A stretch of DNA of 64,000 nt from Sphingopyxis sp. QXT-31 (GTDB taxonomy: Bacteria; Pseudomonadota; Alphaproteobacteria; Sphingomonadales; Sphingomonadaceae): assembly GCF_001984035.1 (NCBI RefSeq), contig NZ_CP019449.1, positions 2,790,001 through 2,854,000 of the forward strand, in the 5' to 3' direction. The notes under the pieces are model-generated. The model was not told where the DNA came from and did no database searches. It saw nothing but the letters and a program-made list of their open reading frames with translations. Positions within the stretch are counted from its first letter, which is position 1, and the number at the start of each line of letters is the position of its first letter. Of this stretch, positions 26,478-35,018 are shown one piece after another. A program made the translations under genes and the position numbers.

Positions 26478-26951
26478 CTAATCCTTGACGGGGCGACGGT
26501 GGCCCGCCTGCTTCATTATGGGCCGCAGTTCTTCCAGCACCTGCGAAGTATCGAAATTGCGGCACGCATCGAGATCCAAGCCCTCGCAATTCAGCGGCGA
26601 ATCTTTTTCCATTTTTCCGACGGCCACAAGATAGGCCTTTTGGCCCTTGCTCGTCATATAGCCAACCGATGTTGAGGTTGCGATGGCGTGGGTACTGAAG
26701 AAGACGCTACCACTGACGACCTGAAAATAGGGATATCCATCGGCTTTCGCGAGTTCGGCAGCGCGATAGAGCGCCGCCTGTTCCGCAAAACCCACACTCG
26801 AAGCTACGTTGGAGATAAATCTGATCTCCCACCGGCCCGGCGCCTTGGTCTTATCCGAGTAGCCGCCGCCTACGCCCAGCTTTTGATATGGCGTGCCGGC
26901 GCACCCCGACAAAACGCTCGTGACTGCGACGAGCCCTATCCATATCTTCAT
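26478..26951 (-). CDS. CC0125/CC1285-like lipoprotein
   Basis: A 157-residue lipoprotein with signal MKIWIGLVAVTSVLSGCAG (lipobox LSGC). The mature start TPYQKLGVGGGYSDKTKAPG, then RWEIRFISN and ALYRAAELAKADGYPYFQVV, resembles the small CC0125/CC1285-type lipoprotein family of alphaproteobacteria. Base composition is visibly less GC-rich than the neighbours, and codons such as AAA, TTT and GAA are common, which suggests recent acquisition or relaxed expression. Function unknown. Confidence 0.72.
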   Translation of the reverse strand: MKIWIGLVAVTSVLSGCAGTPYQKLGVGGGYSDKTKAPGRWEIRFISNVASSVGFAEQAALYRAAELAKADGYPYFQVVSGSVFFSTHAIATSTSVGYMTSKGQKAYLVAVGKMEKDSPLNCEGLDLDACRNFDTSQVLEELRPIMKQAGHRRPVKD

Positions 26952-27013
26952 AATCCCCCCTGAAAATTAAATAGGAAAACAAGGCGACGCGAACAAACGC
27001 GTCGAATCAAGTT

Positions 27014-27523
27014 TTACGGTGCTGGCGCGATGGCGTCGCCGGTGAATGGCAAAATAGCGCGATAAGCCTCGAGGCCGGGCGCGCCGCCTATCGTCATGCC
27101 TTCCTTGAGCATCCAGTAATGGCGCACAATCTCGGCCTGCTGTTCGAGGCCGTAGCGGTGGAGCGGCCAGCCGGGTTTGAGGCTGTAGTCATAGGTCGCG
27201 AAGGGGTGGCGCATCAGGACGAGGTACCAGCGGCCGCGCTGCTGCGCCTGCCAGACATGCGTCATCTCGTGGATGAACAGCCCCTTGGCGCCGAGTTCGT
27301 CCTTCGCCGGGCAGGAGAAGTCGTCGCAATAGACGTCGCCCCGAGGGTGGAAATGAAGATGCCCCATCGGCGCCATCACGATCTGGCGCGGCTGGAAGAA
27401 GATCCATTTGCGGTGGCGGACGCGCACCGCATCATAGTCGATCGCGTCGCCGAAGACGCTGCGCGCCAGCGCGATTTCGCCGTCGGTCAGCCGACGTCCG
27501 TCGCGGTCTCCGCCCCCCGTCAT
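27014..27523 (-). CDS. Putative zinc peptidase-like protein (HEMTH)
   Basis: A 169-residue soluble protein. It contains LFIHEMTHVWQAQQ, an HExxH zinc-binding motif, followed by a conserved stretch ending GLEQQAEIVRHYWML, where a glutamate could be the third zinc ligand. Relatives in sphingomonads are sometimes labelled vgr-related, but nothing here indicates type VI secretion. The ATG at 27523 was chosen because it clears the upstream gene; a start at 27562 would overlap that gene by about 30 bases. Activity is unproven. Confidence 0.75.
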   Translation of the reverse strand: MTGGGDRDGRRLTDGEIALARSVFGDAIDYDAVRVRHRKWIFFQPRQIVMAPMGHLHFHPRGDVYCDDFSCPAKDELGAKGLFIHEMTHVWQAQQRGRWYLVLMRHPFATYDYSLKPGWPLHRYGLEQQAEIVRHYWMLKEGMTIGGAPGLEAYRAILPFTGDAIAPAP

Positions 27524-27530
27524 GTCCGGC

Positions 27531-28070
27531 TTATTTCTTCGCCGCGTCCGCCGGTTCGCCATGCCCCATCGCGCTATGGTCCATCGCGGCGGGCGCGGTC
27601 GCGGCGCTGCCGTCGGCGCCCGCGGCCGATGCTTGCTTGATCGGCATGTCGAACAGGATGCGCTCGTTGTTGTTGTTGGTGAAGACGAAGGCCATCGGCA
27701 GCTTGCCCGCGCGCACCGCGGCGGGGTTGATGTTCCAGATCATCAGATGCTTGCCGCCCTGCTTGAATATCAGTTCGCCCTTGGCGGGCACGTCGGCACG
27801 GAACAGCGGCTTCATCGTCACCACGCCGTTTTCCTTGACGCTTTCGTGCATCTCGACGCGCTGCGCGAGGTCGGCGGTCACCGCGACGAGTTCGACCGGC
27901 ACCGGGCCGCCTTCGACGCGGAAATAGCCGACCGCGGGACGGTCGGGCGTCGCGCCCATCACGATATGCCCGCTGACGACGTTGAGCGGCTGGCCCTTGC
28001 CGAGGTTTTCTTCGCATGCGGTCAGTGACAGTGCGGTCGCAGCGAGGGCGGCGATCAGGAACGGCTTCAT
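27531..28070 (-). CDS. PCuAC-type copper chaperone lipoprotein (DUF461)
   Basis: A 179-residue protein with signal MKPFLIAALAATALSLTAC (lipobox LTAC). The domain matches PCuAC copper chaperones: AVGYFRVEGG, then MHESVKENGVVTMKPL and GKHLMIW, which hold the methionine/histidine copper ligands in the order M-x10-M ... H-x-M. Such proteins deliver Cu(I) to cytochrome oxidase in the periplasm. The C-terminus is His/Met-rich (MDHSAMGHGE), which may bind extra copper. It is divergent from dnaK. The ATG at 28070 fits the signal peptide. Confidence 0.88.
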   Translation of the reverse strand: MKPFLIAALAATALSLTACEENLGKGQPLNVVSGHIVMGATPDRPAVGYFRVEGGPVPVELVAVTADLAQRVEMHESVKENGVVTMKPLFRADVPAKGELIFKQGGKHLMIWNINPAAVRAGKLPMAFVFTNNNNERILFDMPIKQASAAGADGSAATAPAAMDHSAMGHGEPADAAKK

Positions 28071-28127
28071 GGCATCGGTCTCCGTAAACAGGCGTAATTT
28101 TCCTGTTCCCGATAAGCCCATTGAGTC

Positions 28128-28158
28128 CTTGTGCCAAGGATTAGCGCACCTATATCGC
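28128..28158 (+). promoter_or_regulatory. RpoH-type heat-shock promoter of dnaK
   Basis: CTTG at 28128-28131 and CCTATAT at 28149-28155 with a 17-bp spacer match the alphaproteobacterial sigma-32 consensus CTTG-N17/18-CYTATNT. It lies about 65 bases upstream of the dnaK start, the expected place. Confidence 0.78.
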
Positions 28159-28223
28159 GGCCTGAAACCCATAAGCGGCGTGCCTTTTCAGGGCGCCCAA
28201 CAGGCAACAAGGACGAGTAGAAT

Positions 28224-30131
28224 ATGGCCAAAGTGATCGGGATCGACCTCGGCACCACGAACAGCTGCGTCGCGGTGATGGAAGGCGGCAAGCCCAAGGT
28301 TATCGAAAATGTCGAAGGCACGCGCACCACGCCCTCGATCGTCGCCTTCGCCAAGGACGGCGAGCGCCTGATCGGCCAGCCGGCGAAGCGCCAGGCGGTC
28401 ACCAATCCCGAAAACACCATCTTTGCGGTGAAGCGCCTGATCGGTCGCCGCTTCGACGATCCCATGACCAAGAAGGACATGGAACTCGTCCCCTATACCA
28501 TCGCCAAGGGCGCCAACGGCGACGCGTGGGTCAAGGCGGGCGGCGAGGATTATTCGCCGTCGCAGATCTCGGCCTATATCCTCCAGAAGATGAAGGAAAC
28601 CGCCGAGGCCTATCTGGGCGAGAAGGTCGAGCAGGCGGTGATCACCGTTCCCGCCTACTTCAACGACGCCCAGCGCCAGGCGACAAAGGATGCCGGCAAG
28701 ATCGCGGGCCTCGAAGTGCTGCGCATCATCAACGAGCCGACCGCGGCCGCGCTGGCCTATGGCCTCGACAAGACCGAGAACAAGACGATCGCGGTCTATG
28801 ACCTTGGCGGCGGCACGTTCGACATCTCGATCCTCGAAGTCGGCGATGGCGTGTTCGAAGTGAAGTCGACCAACGGCGACACCTTCCTCGGCGGCGAGGA
28901 TTTCGACTCGAAGCTCGTCGAATATCTCGCCGACGGCTTCAAGAAGGACGAAGGCATCGACCTGCGCGGCGACAAGCTGGCGCTCCAGCGCCTGAAGGAA
29001 GCCGCCGAAAAGGCGAAGATCGAACTGTCGTCGGCCGCGACGACCGAGGTCAACCTGCCCTTCATCACCGCCGACGCCAACGGGCCGAAGCATCTGGTCA
29101 AGACGATCACGCGCTCGGACCTCGAGAAGCTGGTCGAGGACCTCGTCAAGCGCACGCTCGAGCCGTGCAAGAAGGCAATCAAGGACGCCGGCGTCAGCGC
29201 CAGCGAGATCGACGAAGTCGTGCTGGTCGGCGGCATGACGCGCATGCCGCGCGTGCGCGAAGTCGTGAAGGATTTCTTCGGCAAGGAACCGCACACCGGC
29301 GTGAACCCCGACGAAGTCGTCGCGATCGGCGCCGCGATCCAGGCGGGCGTGCTGCAGGGCGACGTCAAGGACGTGCTGCTGCTCGACGTGACCCCGCTGA
29401 GCCTCGGCATCGAGACGCTGGGCGGCGTGTTCACGCGCATGATCGACCGTAACACTACCATCCCGACCAAGAAGTCGCAGGTCTACTCGACCGCCGACGA
29501 CAACCAGTCGGCGGTGACCATCCGCGTGTTCCAGGGCGAGCGCGAAATGGCCGCCGACAACAAGGCGCTCGGCCAGTTCGACTTGGTCGGCATTCCGCCG
29601 GCGCCGCGCGGCGTGCCGCAGATCGAGGTGACCTTCGACATCGACGCCAACGGCATCGTGTCGGTCCACGCCAAGGACAAGGGCACCGGCAAGGAACAGC
29701 AGATCAAGATCCAGGCCTCGGGCGGCCTCAGCGACGCGGACATCGACCAGATGGTCAAGGACGCCGAGCAGTTCGCCGAAGAGGACAAGAAGCGCCGCGA
29801 GGCGGCCGAGGCGAAGAACAACGCCGAAAGCCTGATCCACTCGACCGAAAGCCAGCTCCGCGAGCATGGCGACAAGGTCGACGAGGCGCTGAAGTCCGAG
29901 ATCGAGGCCGCGGTCGCCGAAGCCAAGACCGCGGTCGAGGGCGGCGATCCCGCCGCCATGACCGAAAAGGCACAGGCGCTCGCGCAGGTCGCGATGAAGC
30001 TCGGCCAGGCGATCTACGAGAAGGAACAGCAGGCCGCGGCGTCCCCCAGCGCCGATGAAGCCGGCGAAGCCAAGGCCGACGAAGACGTCGTCGATGCCGA
30101 ATTCTCGGAAGTCGAAGACGACAAGAAGTAA
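28224..30131 (+). CDS. dnaK: Chaperone protein DnaK (Hsp70)
   Basis: A 635-residue Hsp70 of usual length. It has [19 protein letters not shown], the phosphate-binding [29 protein letters not shown], the linker [18 protein letters not shown] and the substrate domain with [12 protein letters not shown]. The C-terminus is acidic and ends [15 protein letters not shown]-driven folding chaperone in the cytoplasm that works with DnaJ (next gene) and GrpE (not in this window). Preceded by an RpoH-like promoter. Confidence 0.98.
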   Translation: MAKVIGIDLGTTNSCVAVMEGGKPKVIENVEGTRTTPSIVAFAKDGERLIGQPAKRQAVTNPENTIFAVKRLIGRRFDDPMTKKDMELVPYTIAKGANGDAWVKAGGEDYSPSQISAYILQKMKETAEAYLGEKVEQAVITVPAYFNDAQRQATKDAGKIAGLEVLRIINEPTAAALAYGLDKTENKTIAVYDLGGGTFDISILEVGDGVFEVKSTNGDTFLGGEDFDSKLVEYLADGFKKDEGIDLRGDKLALQRLKEAAEKAKIELSSAATTEVNLPFITADANGPKHLVKTITRSDLEKLVEDLVKRTLEPCKKAIKDAGVSASEIDEVVLVGGMTRMPRVREVVKDFFGKEPHTGVNPDEVVAIGAAIQAGVLQGDVKDVLLLDVTPLSLGIETLGGVFTRMIDRNTTIPTKKSQVYSTADDNQSAVTIRVFQGEREMAADNKALGQFDLVGIPPAPRGVPQIEVTFDIDANGIVSVHAKDKGTGKEQQIKIQASGGLSDADIDQMVKDAEQFAEEDKKRREAAEAKNNAESLIHSTESQLREHGDKVDEALKSEIEAAVAEAKTAVEGGDPAAMTEKAQALAQVAMKLGQAIYEKEQQAAASPSADEAGEAKADEDVVDAEFSEVEDDKK

Positions 30132-30154
30132 GACATGCGCGCACCGCCGCGGTC

Positions 30155-30252
30155 ATAAATAGGGAGGCGGTAGCCCCCTATTTATCGGGCGCGGCGGCAG
30201 CGGCGAATTTTGGAACAGGGGATAAATAGGGGGCTACCGCCTCCCTATTTAT
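30155..30252. repeat. Perfect 31-bp inverted repeat between dnaK and dnaJ
   Basis: The arm at 30155-30185 begins ATAAATAGGGAGGCGGTAGC; its exact reverse complement occupies 30222-30252. Each arm is also nearly self-complementary (ATAAATAGGG...CCCTATTTAT). The 36-base spacer is GC-rich. The right arm ends 12 bases before the dnaJ start, so the folded RNA would lie against its ribosome site. Confidence 0.9.
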
Positions 30253-30264
30253 GGATGAAACGCC

Positions 30265-31389
30265 ATGTCGCTCGACATCGATTATTACCAACTGCTCGAA
30301 GTCGAGCGCAGCGCCGACGATGCGACGCTGAAGGCGAGCTATCGCAAGCTCGCGATGAAATACCACCCCGACAAGAATCCGGGATGCGGCGACAGCGAGG
30401 CGCGCTTCAAGGCGATCAGCGAAGCCTATGACTGCCTGAAGGACCCGCAGAAGCGCGCGGCCTATGACCGCTTCGGCAAGGAAGGCGTGCGCGGCGCGGG
30501 CGGCTTCGGCGGCGGCAATGGCGATTTCGGCGACATCGGCGACATCTTCGAGTCGATCTTCGGCTCGGCTTTCGGCGGACGGCAGCAGCAGCGCGGCCCC
30601 GCACGCGGCGCCGACCTCCGCTACGACATGGAGATCAGGCTCGAGGACGCCTTCACCGGCATCAGCCGCGAGATCCAGGTCGACGTCGCCGCGCGCTGCG
30701 AGACGTGCGACGGATCGGGCGCAAAGCCCGGCACCTCGACCCACCGCTGCACCACCTGCGCCGGCCACGGCAAGGTGCGCGCGCAGCAGGGCTTCTTCAT
30801 GGTCGAGCGCACCTGCCCGCAGTGCCAGGGTTCGGGCGAGGTCATCGCCGACCCGTGCAATACATGCCATGGCGAGGGCCGCGTCGACCGGCGCAAGACG
30901 CTGACCGTCAACATCCCTGCGGGGGTCGACGAAGGTACGCGCATCCGCCTGTCGGGCGAAGGCGAGAGCGGCGCGCGCGGCGCGGCACCGGGCGACCTCT
31001 ATATCTTCCTGCACATGGCGCGGCACAAATTGTTCGAGCGCGAGGGCACGACGCTGTTCACCCGCGCGCCGATCAGCTTCACCACCGCGGCGCTCGGCGG
31101 CTGCATCACCATCCCCGGGCTCGACGGCGAGAAGCACGAGATCAGCATCCCCGCGGGGCTCCAGTCGGGCAAGCAGCTCCGCCAGCGCGGCGCGGGCATG
31201 CCGGTGCTCAACGGTCGCGGCCACGGCGACCTCGTGATCCAGGTCGATGTCGAGACGCCGACCAAGCTCAGCGCACGCCAGAAGGAATTGCTCGCCGAGT
31301 TCCGCGAGACCGAGACCGGCGACGAATGCCCCGCGAGCCAGGGCTTCTTCTCGAAGATCAAGGATATGTGGGACGATCTGACCGAGTAA
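30265..31389 (+). CDS. dnaJ: Chaperone protein DnaJ (Hsp40)
   Basis: A 374-residue class A Hsp40. The J domain (residues 5-70) carries HPD at 34-36. A G/F region with GGFGGGNGDFGDIGDIF follows, then four zinc-finger repeats CxxCxGxG (CETCDGSG, CTTCAGHG, CPQCQGSG, CNTCHGEG) and C-terminal substrate-binding domains. It stimulates the ATPase of DnaK, encoded just upstream. The gap holds a perfect inverted repeat, so translation or message stability may differ from dnaK. Confidence 0.97.
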   Translation: MSLDIDYYQLLEVERSADDATLKASYRKLAMKYHPDKNPGCGDSEARFKAISEAYDCLKDPQKRAAYDRFGKEGVRGAGGFGGGNGDFGDIGDIFESIFGSAFGGRQQQRGPARGADLRYDMEIRLEDAFTGISREIQVDVAARCETCDGSGAKPGTSTHRCTTCAGHGKVRAQQGFFMVERTCPQCQGSGEVIADPCNTCHGEGRVDRRKTLTVNIPAGVDEGTRIRLSGEGESGARGAAPGDLYIFLHMARHKLFEREGTTLFTRAPISFTTAALGGCITIPGLDGEKHEISIPAGLQSGKQLRQRGAGMPVLNGRGHGDLVIQVDVETPTKLSARQKELLAEFRETETGDECPASQGFFSKIKDMWDDLTE

Positions 31390-31393
31390 CCAG

Positions 31394-31576
31394 CTCCCCT
31401 CTCCCCTTGTGGGAGAGGGTTGCGAAGACTTGGCGGCTTTGCCGCCTAGTCGAAGCTGGGTGAGGGGTAGCGGTCCAAAGGACCGCGCGAGCCCGAGACC
31501 CGCAGACCCCTCATCCAAGTCCGCCTAGCCAGCAAGCTGGCAAGGCTTCCTATCCTTCTCCCACAGGGGGAGAAGG
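31394..31576. repeat. Palindromic intergenic repeat, copy 2 of a 4-copy family
   Basis: The left end CTCTCCCCTTGTGGGAGAG and right end CTTCTCCCACAGGGGGAGAA face each other. Inside are TTGGCGGCTTTGCCGCCTAG, GAAGCTGGGTGAGGGG and, at the other side, CCTCATCCAAGTCCGCCTAG. It follows dnaJ and could serve as its terminator. Confidence 0.75.
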
Positions 31577-31635
31577 ACATTGCATCCCGCGGCGCCTCCG
31601 GTAACCTTCGCGCGATCCTCCGCGAAAGGCCTTTC

Positions 31636-32598
31636 ATGATCCGCGCCGCCCTGTTCGCCTCGGCCCTGCTCGCCGCCCCGCTGCCCGCGCTCGCGCAGAC
31701 CGACTGGTCGAAGGTCGAGATCAAGACCGAAAGCGTCGCCCCCGGCCTAGCGGTGCTCTTCGGCGCCGGCGGCAACATCGCGGTCAGCCACGGCGCCGAC
31801 GGGACGATACTGGTCGACGACCAATATGCCCCGCTCACCCCCAAGATCGAGGCGGCGATCAAGGCGCTCGGCGCGCCGCCCGCCAAATGGCTGATCAACA
31901 CCCACTGGCACGGCGACCATAGCGGCGGGAACGAGAATTTCGGCAAGGCGGGCGCGATGATCATGGCGCACGACCATGTCCGCGAACGCATGGCCAGCGA
32001 CCAGGTCGTGCGTGGCAAGCCCGTGCCACCGAGCCCGAAGCAGGCGCTCCCCGTCCTCACCTATCATGACGGAATCACGCTTCACCTCAACGGCGACACG
32101 ATCAAGGTCATGCACGCGCCGCACGCGCACACCGACGGCGATTCGATCCTGCACTGGCAAAAGGCGAATGTCTTTCACATGGGCGACCTCTTCTTCCACA
32201 AGGTCAGCCTGCCTTTCATCGATCTCGACAGCGGCGGGTCGGCCTATGGCGTGCTCGCCGCCGCCGACAAAGTGCTCGCGCTCGCCGACGAGAAGAGCGT
32301 GATCGTCCCCGGCCACGGCCCGCTCGCGACCAAGGCCGACCTCGCCGCCTATCGCGCGATGCTCGCCGACGTGATCGCCGCGGTCGAAAGCGCCAAGGCC
32401 GCGGGCAAGACGCAGGACGAGGTCACCGCGATGAACCTCGCGGCGAAATATGAGATCAAGGGCGGCTTCATGCCGACCGACGGCTTCGTCGCGTCGATCT
32501 TCAACAGCGAGAAGGGTCACCCGCGCGGGCACCGGCCGGACCGGTCGCTCGACGTGATGGGCGAGCACGACCATGGCGACGGGCCGCATTCGCACTGA
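31636..32598 (+). CDS. Metallo-beta-lactamase-fold hydrolase, exported
   Basis: A 320-residue protein with a signal peptide (MIRAALFASALLAAPLPALA, cleavage after ALA). The metal-site motif HWHGDH lies at residues 90-95, with further ligands in PHAHTDGD, VFHMGD and VPGHGP. The fold is that of metallo-beta-lactamases and related hydrolases (cyclase-like group); the substrate is unknown and it is not evidently a resistance enzyme. The C-terminus is His-rich (EHDHGDGPHSH), perhaps for metal loading. It converges on the patatin gene with a 6-base gap. Confidence 0.87.
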   Translation: MIRAALFASALLAAPLPALAQTDWSKVEIKTESVAPGLAVLFGAGGNIAVSHGADGTILVDDQYAPLTPKIEAAIKALGAPPAKWLINTHWHGDHSGGNENFGKAGAMIMAHDHVRERMASDQVVRGKPVPPSPKQALPVLTYHDGITLHLNGDTIKVMHAPHAHTDGDSILHWQKANVFHMGDLFFHKVSLPFIDLDSGGSAYGVLAAADKVLALADEKSVIVPGHGPLATKADLAAYRAMLADVIAAVESAKAAGKTQDEVTAMNLAAKYEIKGGFMPTDGFVASIFNSEKGHPRGHRPDRSLDVMGEHDHGDGPHSH

Positions 32599-32604
32599 CC
32601 CCGG

Positions 32605-34923
32605 TCAAGCCGGACCGATCTCGCCCCGAAGCTCGGCGATCAGCGCCGCGATCTTGGGCAGCCGCCCTTCCTCCTCGTCCAATATCGCATGGAAGGCGCG
32701 GCGCTTGATCGCGGCCAGTTCCTCGCCCGCCAGCGCGCCCTCGGCGGTGACGCTCGACGCGACGATGTCGATCAGCCGGTCGGCGCCGTGGAGGCGGCCC
32801 CAGAGATAGTCGTTTTCGCGGTAGGCGCGGCTGAAGAAGGCGCCGAAAGCGTTGAACTCGATCCCCTTGAGCATCGCCGCTGCGCCGCCGGTGCGGATCG
32901 CGGTCGCGTCGGAGGGTGAGATGCGGTCGATCTTGATCGGGTCGAACTCGTCGAACCCCTCGCCCTGCAGCAGCGGCAGCGTCGCGATATCGTAAAAGGG
33001 ATAGCCGAGATAGGCGAGCAGCAGCGCGCGCCGGTCGTCCTTGGGCAAGGCGCCCAGTCCCTCGGCGATCAGCGCGTCGGCCGCGGCATCGGCGCCGATC
33101 AGGTCGCGCCGCGCACCGATCGCCTCGATCCATTGCCCGGCATCGGCGTCGGCCGGCACGTCGAGATCGGCGAACCAGCGGTCGCCCTCGCGCTCGAGAT
33201 AGAGGCCGAGCGCGGCGTAGATGGTGTCGCGCATCGCGTCGCAGGCAGGGTCGCGGGCATCGCGCTTGGCCTCGACCACGCGGTCGAGTTCGCGCGCGAG
33301 AAAGCGCAGGCGGCGGACGCGAAAGCCAAGGTCGTGGGTGCGGAAGAAGGTAGCCGCGTCGCCGCTCGCCCCCGCGCCGCGCTTGCCCGAGATACGGTCG
33401 AGCCCGCGCGCGCGCACTTCGTCCCAGAATTGCTGGCGGCGGATGGTGCGGTGGATGTCGCCCTCGGGCGGCGCGAGCCGATCGACGATGCCGACGAGTT
33501 CCTCGACCATCGCCGACAGCTTGAGATGGCCATAAGGCGAGAAGGCGAAACCGGCGCGTTCGGCGGCCTGCTCCTGCGCCCTGGCGCGCCATTTGGCGAG
33601 GCGGGCGGTGGTCGGCGTGTCGAGGAAGAAGGTGTTGCCGAACAGTGCCGCCACCTGCTCTTCGACCTCGACCTTCATCGCGTCGACGATATGCTGCATG
33701 CGGCGGATGCGCCGCGACATGCCCTCGATCGCCTCGACATTGTCGCGGATCGGCTGTTCGCGCGGGATTTCGGACATCGCGCCGAGGATCGTCGGCAGGA
33801 AGCCGGGGAGGCGCGCCGCCTCACTCTCGGCGACCTCGCCCGACTTGCCGATGCTGATCGCGCGGTAATCGGGCTTGGGGTCGATATAGATGAAGCGGCG
33901 GTCGATCTCGCGCCGCGCCGGGCGCTGCTTGAGCGCCGAGATCGCCGGGCGGAAGGGCGCGTTGGCGAGCACCGAACCGTCGATCAGCACGCGGTCGGCG
34001 GGATCGCCCTCGCCGCCCGCTGGAAGCTGCGTGCGGATGAAGGCATCGCGCCCAGGCCAGGCGACCCCACGCTTTTCGAGCACGGCGTCGAGCTCGCGCA
34101 GCGTGAAGGGCGGGAAGGCGCCCGGAAAGCTCGCCGTGGCGCGCGCCGCCGCGGCAAGGCTTGGGACATCGTCGAGCGGCTTGGCCGAGCGGCCGTCGGC
34201 GCGGAAATGGAGGACGAGGCGGTGCTCGTCCTCGGTCACCCGCGGCGGGCTGTTGAGCGACAGCGTCACGCGGTGCCCGGCAAAGTCGGTGACCGATACG
34301 AACAGGTCGACCGGCTGGCCCGCGGGGACCAGCGGCGGCCCCTGCGGCCCCGCCTCCATCGCGTCGAAGGCATCGAGCAGCAGGTGAGAGAAGGTCGCGC
34401 CGCCGAAGGGCGGTTCGAACCAGCGCGCGCGCACGAAGCGCGACAGCTTCGCGCGTACCTCGTCCTGCGCGCCCTCGCCGACGGTGCGGTCGATGACGTT
34501 GCCGCGCTTCTTCATCATCCAGCCGGCGATCGGCACCGCCCAGAATTTGGTCGCCGCCGACAAGGGGCGCGCATCGGGGTCGAGCAGGCTGTCGACGTCG
34601 GCGTCCTTCAGCCACAGCTCGGTCAACGGGTCGAGCGACTGCCCCGTCGCGAGTGCGCGCGCGAGGAAGACGCCGTTGATCCCGCCCGCGCTCGCCCCCG
34701 CGACGATGTCGGGCAAGACGCGCAGCCGCGTGCCGCCGCGCTCGGCGATCGCGATGAGCAAGTCGCGATAGACCGCGCCCGATCCATGCTGCCCGCCGCC
34801 GTCGTGGAAGGCGCGCGACGCGGCGGCGAGGCGCCAGATCTCCTTGGTGACGCCGTGCATATAGACCGCCAGGCTGATGCCGCCGTAGCAAATCAGGGCG
34901 AAGCGCAGTTCCTTTTCCCGCAT
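32605..34923 (-). CDS. Patatin-like phospholipase family protein, large
   Basis: A 772-residue protein. The N-terminus has the oxyanion region CYGGISLAVYMHGVTKEIW and the nucleophile motif GASAGG with Ser78; the catalytic Asp lies in VLIDGSVLANAPF. The remainder is a long helical region typical of the patatin-related family known as TIGR03607. Expected to hydrolyse acyl esters of lipids, but the substrate is unknown. There is no signal peptide, so it is probably cytoplasmic or membrane-associated. Start at the ATG at 34923, where homology begins. Divergent from priA. Confidence 0.9.
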   Translation of the reverse strand: MREKELRFALICYGGISLAVYMHGVTKEIWRLAAASRAFHDGGGQHGSGAVYRDLLIAIAERGGTRLRVLPDIVAGASAGGINGVFLARALATGQSLDPLTELWLKDADVDSLLDPDARPLSAATKFWAVPIAGWMMKKRGNVIDRTVGEGAQDEVRAKLSRFVRARWFEPPFGGATFSHLLLDAFDAMEAGPQGPPLVPAGQPVDLFVSVTDFAGHRVTLSLNSPPRVTEDEHRLVLHFRADGRSAKPLDDVPSLAAAARATASFPGAFPPFTLRELDAVLEKRGVAWPGRDAFIRTQLPAGGEGDPADRVLIDGSVLANAPFRPAISALKQRPARREIDRRFIYIDPKPDYRAISIGKSGEVAESEAARLPGFLPTILGAMSEIPREQPIRDNVEAIEGMSRRIRRMQHIVDAMKVEVEEQVAALFGNTFFLDTPTTARLAKWRARAQEQAAERAGFAFSPYGHLKLSAMVEELVGIVDRLAPPEGDIHRTIRRQQFWDEVRARGLDRISGKRGAGASGDAATFFRTHDLGFRVRRLRFLARELDRVVEAKRDARDPACDAMRDTIYAALGLYLEREGDRWFADLDVPADADAGQWIEAIGARRDLIGADAAADALIAEGLGALPKDDRRALLLAYLGYPFYDIATLPLLQGEGFDEFDPIKIDRISPSDATAIRTGGAAAMLKGIEFNAFGAFFSRAYRENDYLWGRLHGADRLIDIVASSVTAEGALAGEELAAIKRRAFHAILDEEEGRLPKIAALIAELRGEIGPA

Positions 34924-35018
34924 GGATGGGGTGATAGCGCGCTTTGCCGGGCGTGGCGACGTCCTTGCCCGCAAGCGCTTTCCTATTTACCCCGCCGCCC
35001 TATATCCTGCGCAGTCCC

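Noticed and set aside
27014..27523. A type VI secretion (VgrG) component.
   Set aside because: The name vgr-related is sometimes applied to such proteins, but the sequence shows an HExxH motif and no VgrG spike features, and no other secretion genes are near.
31636..32598. A beta-lactam resistance enzyme.
   Set aside because: The metallo-beta-lactamase fold is shared by many hydrolases. The loops and His-rich tail do not indicate a known resistance class.
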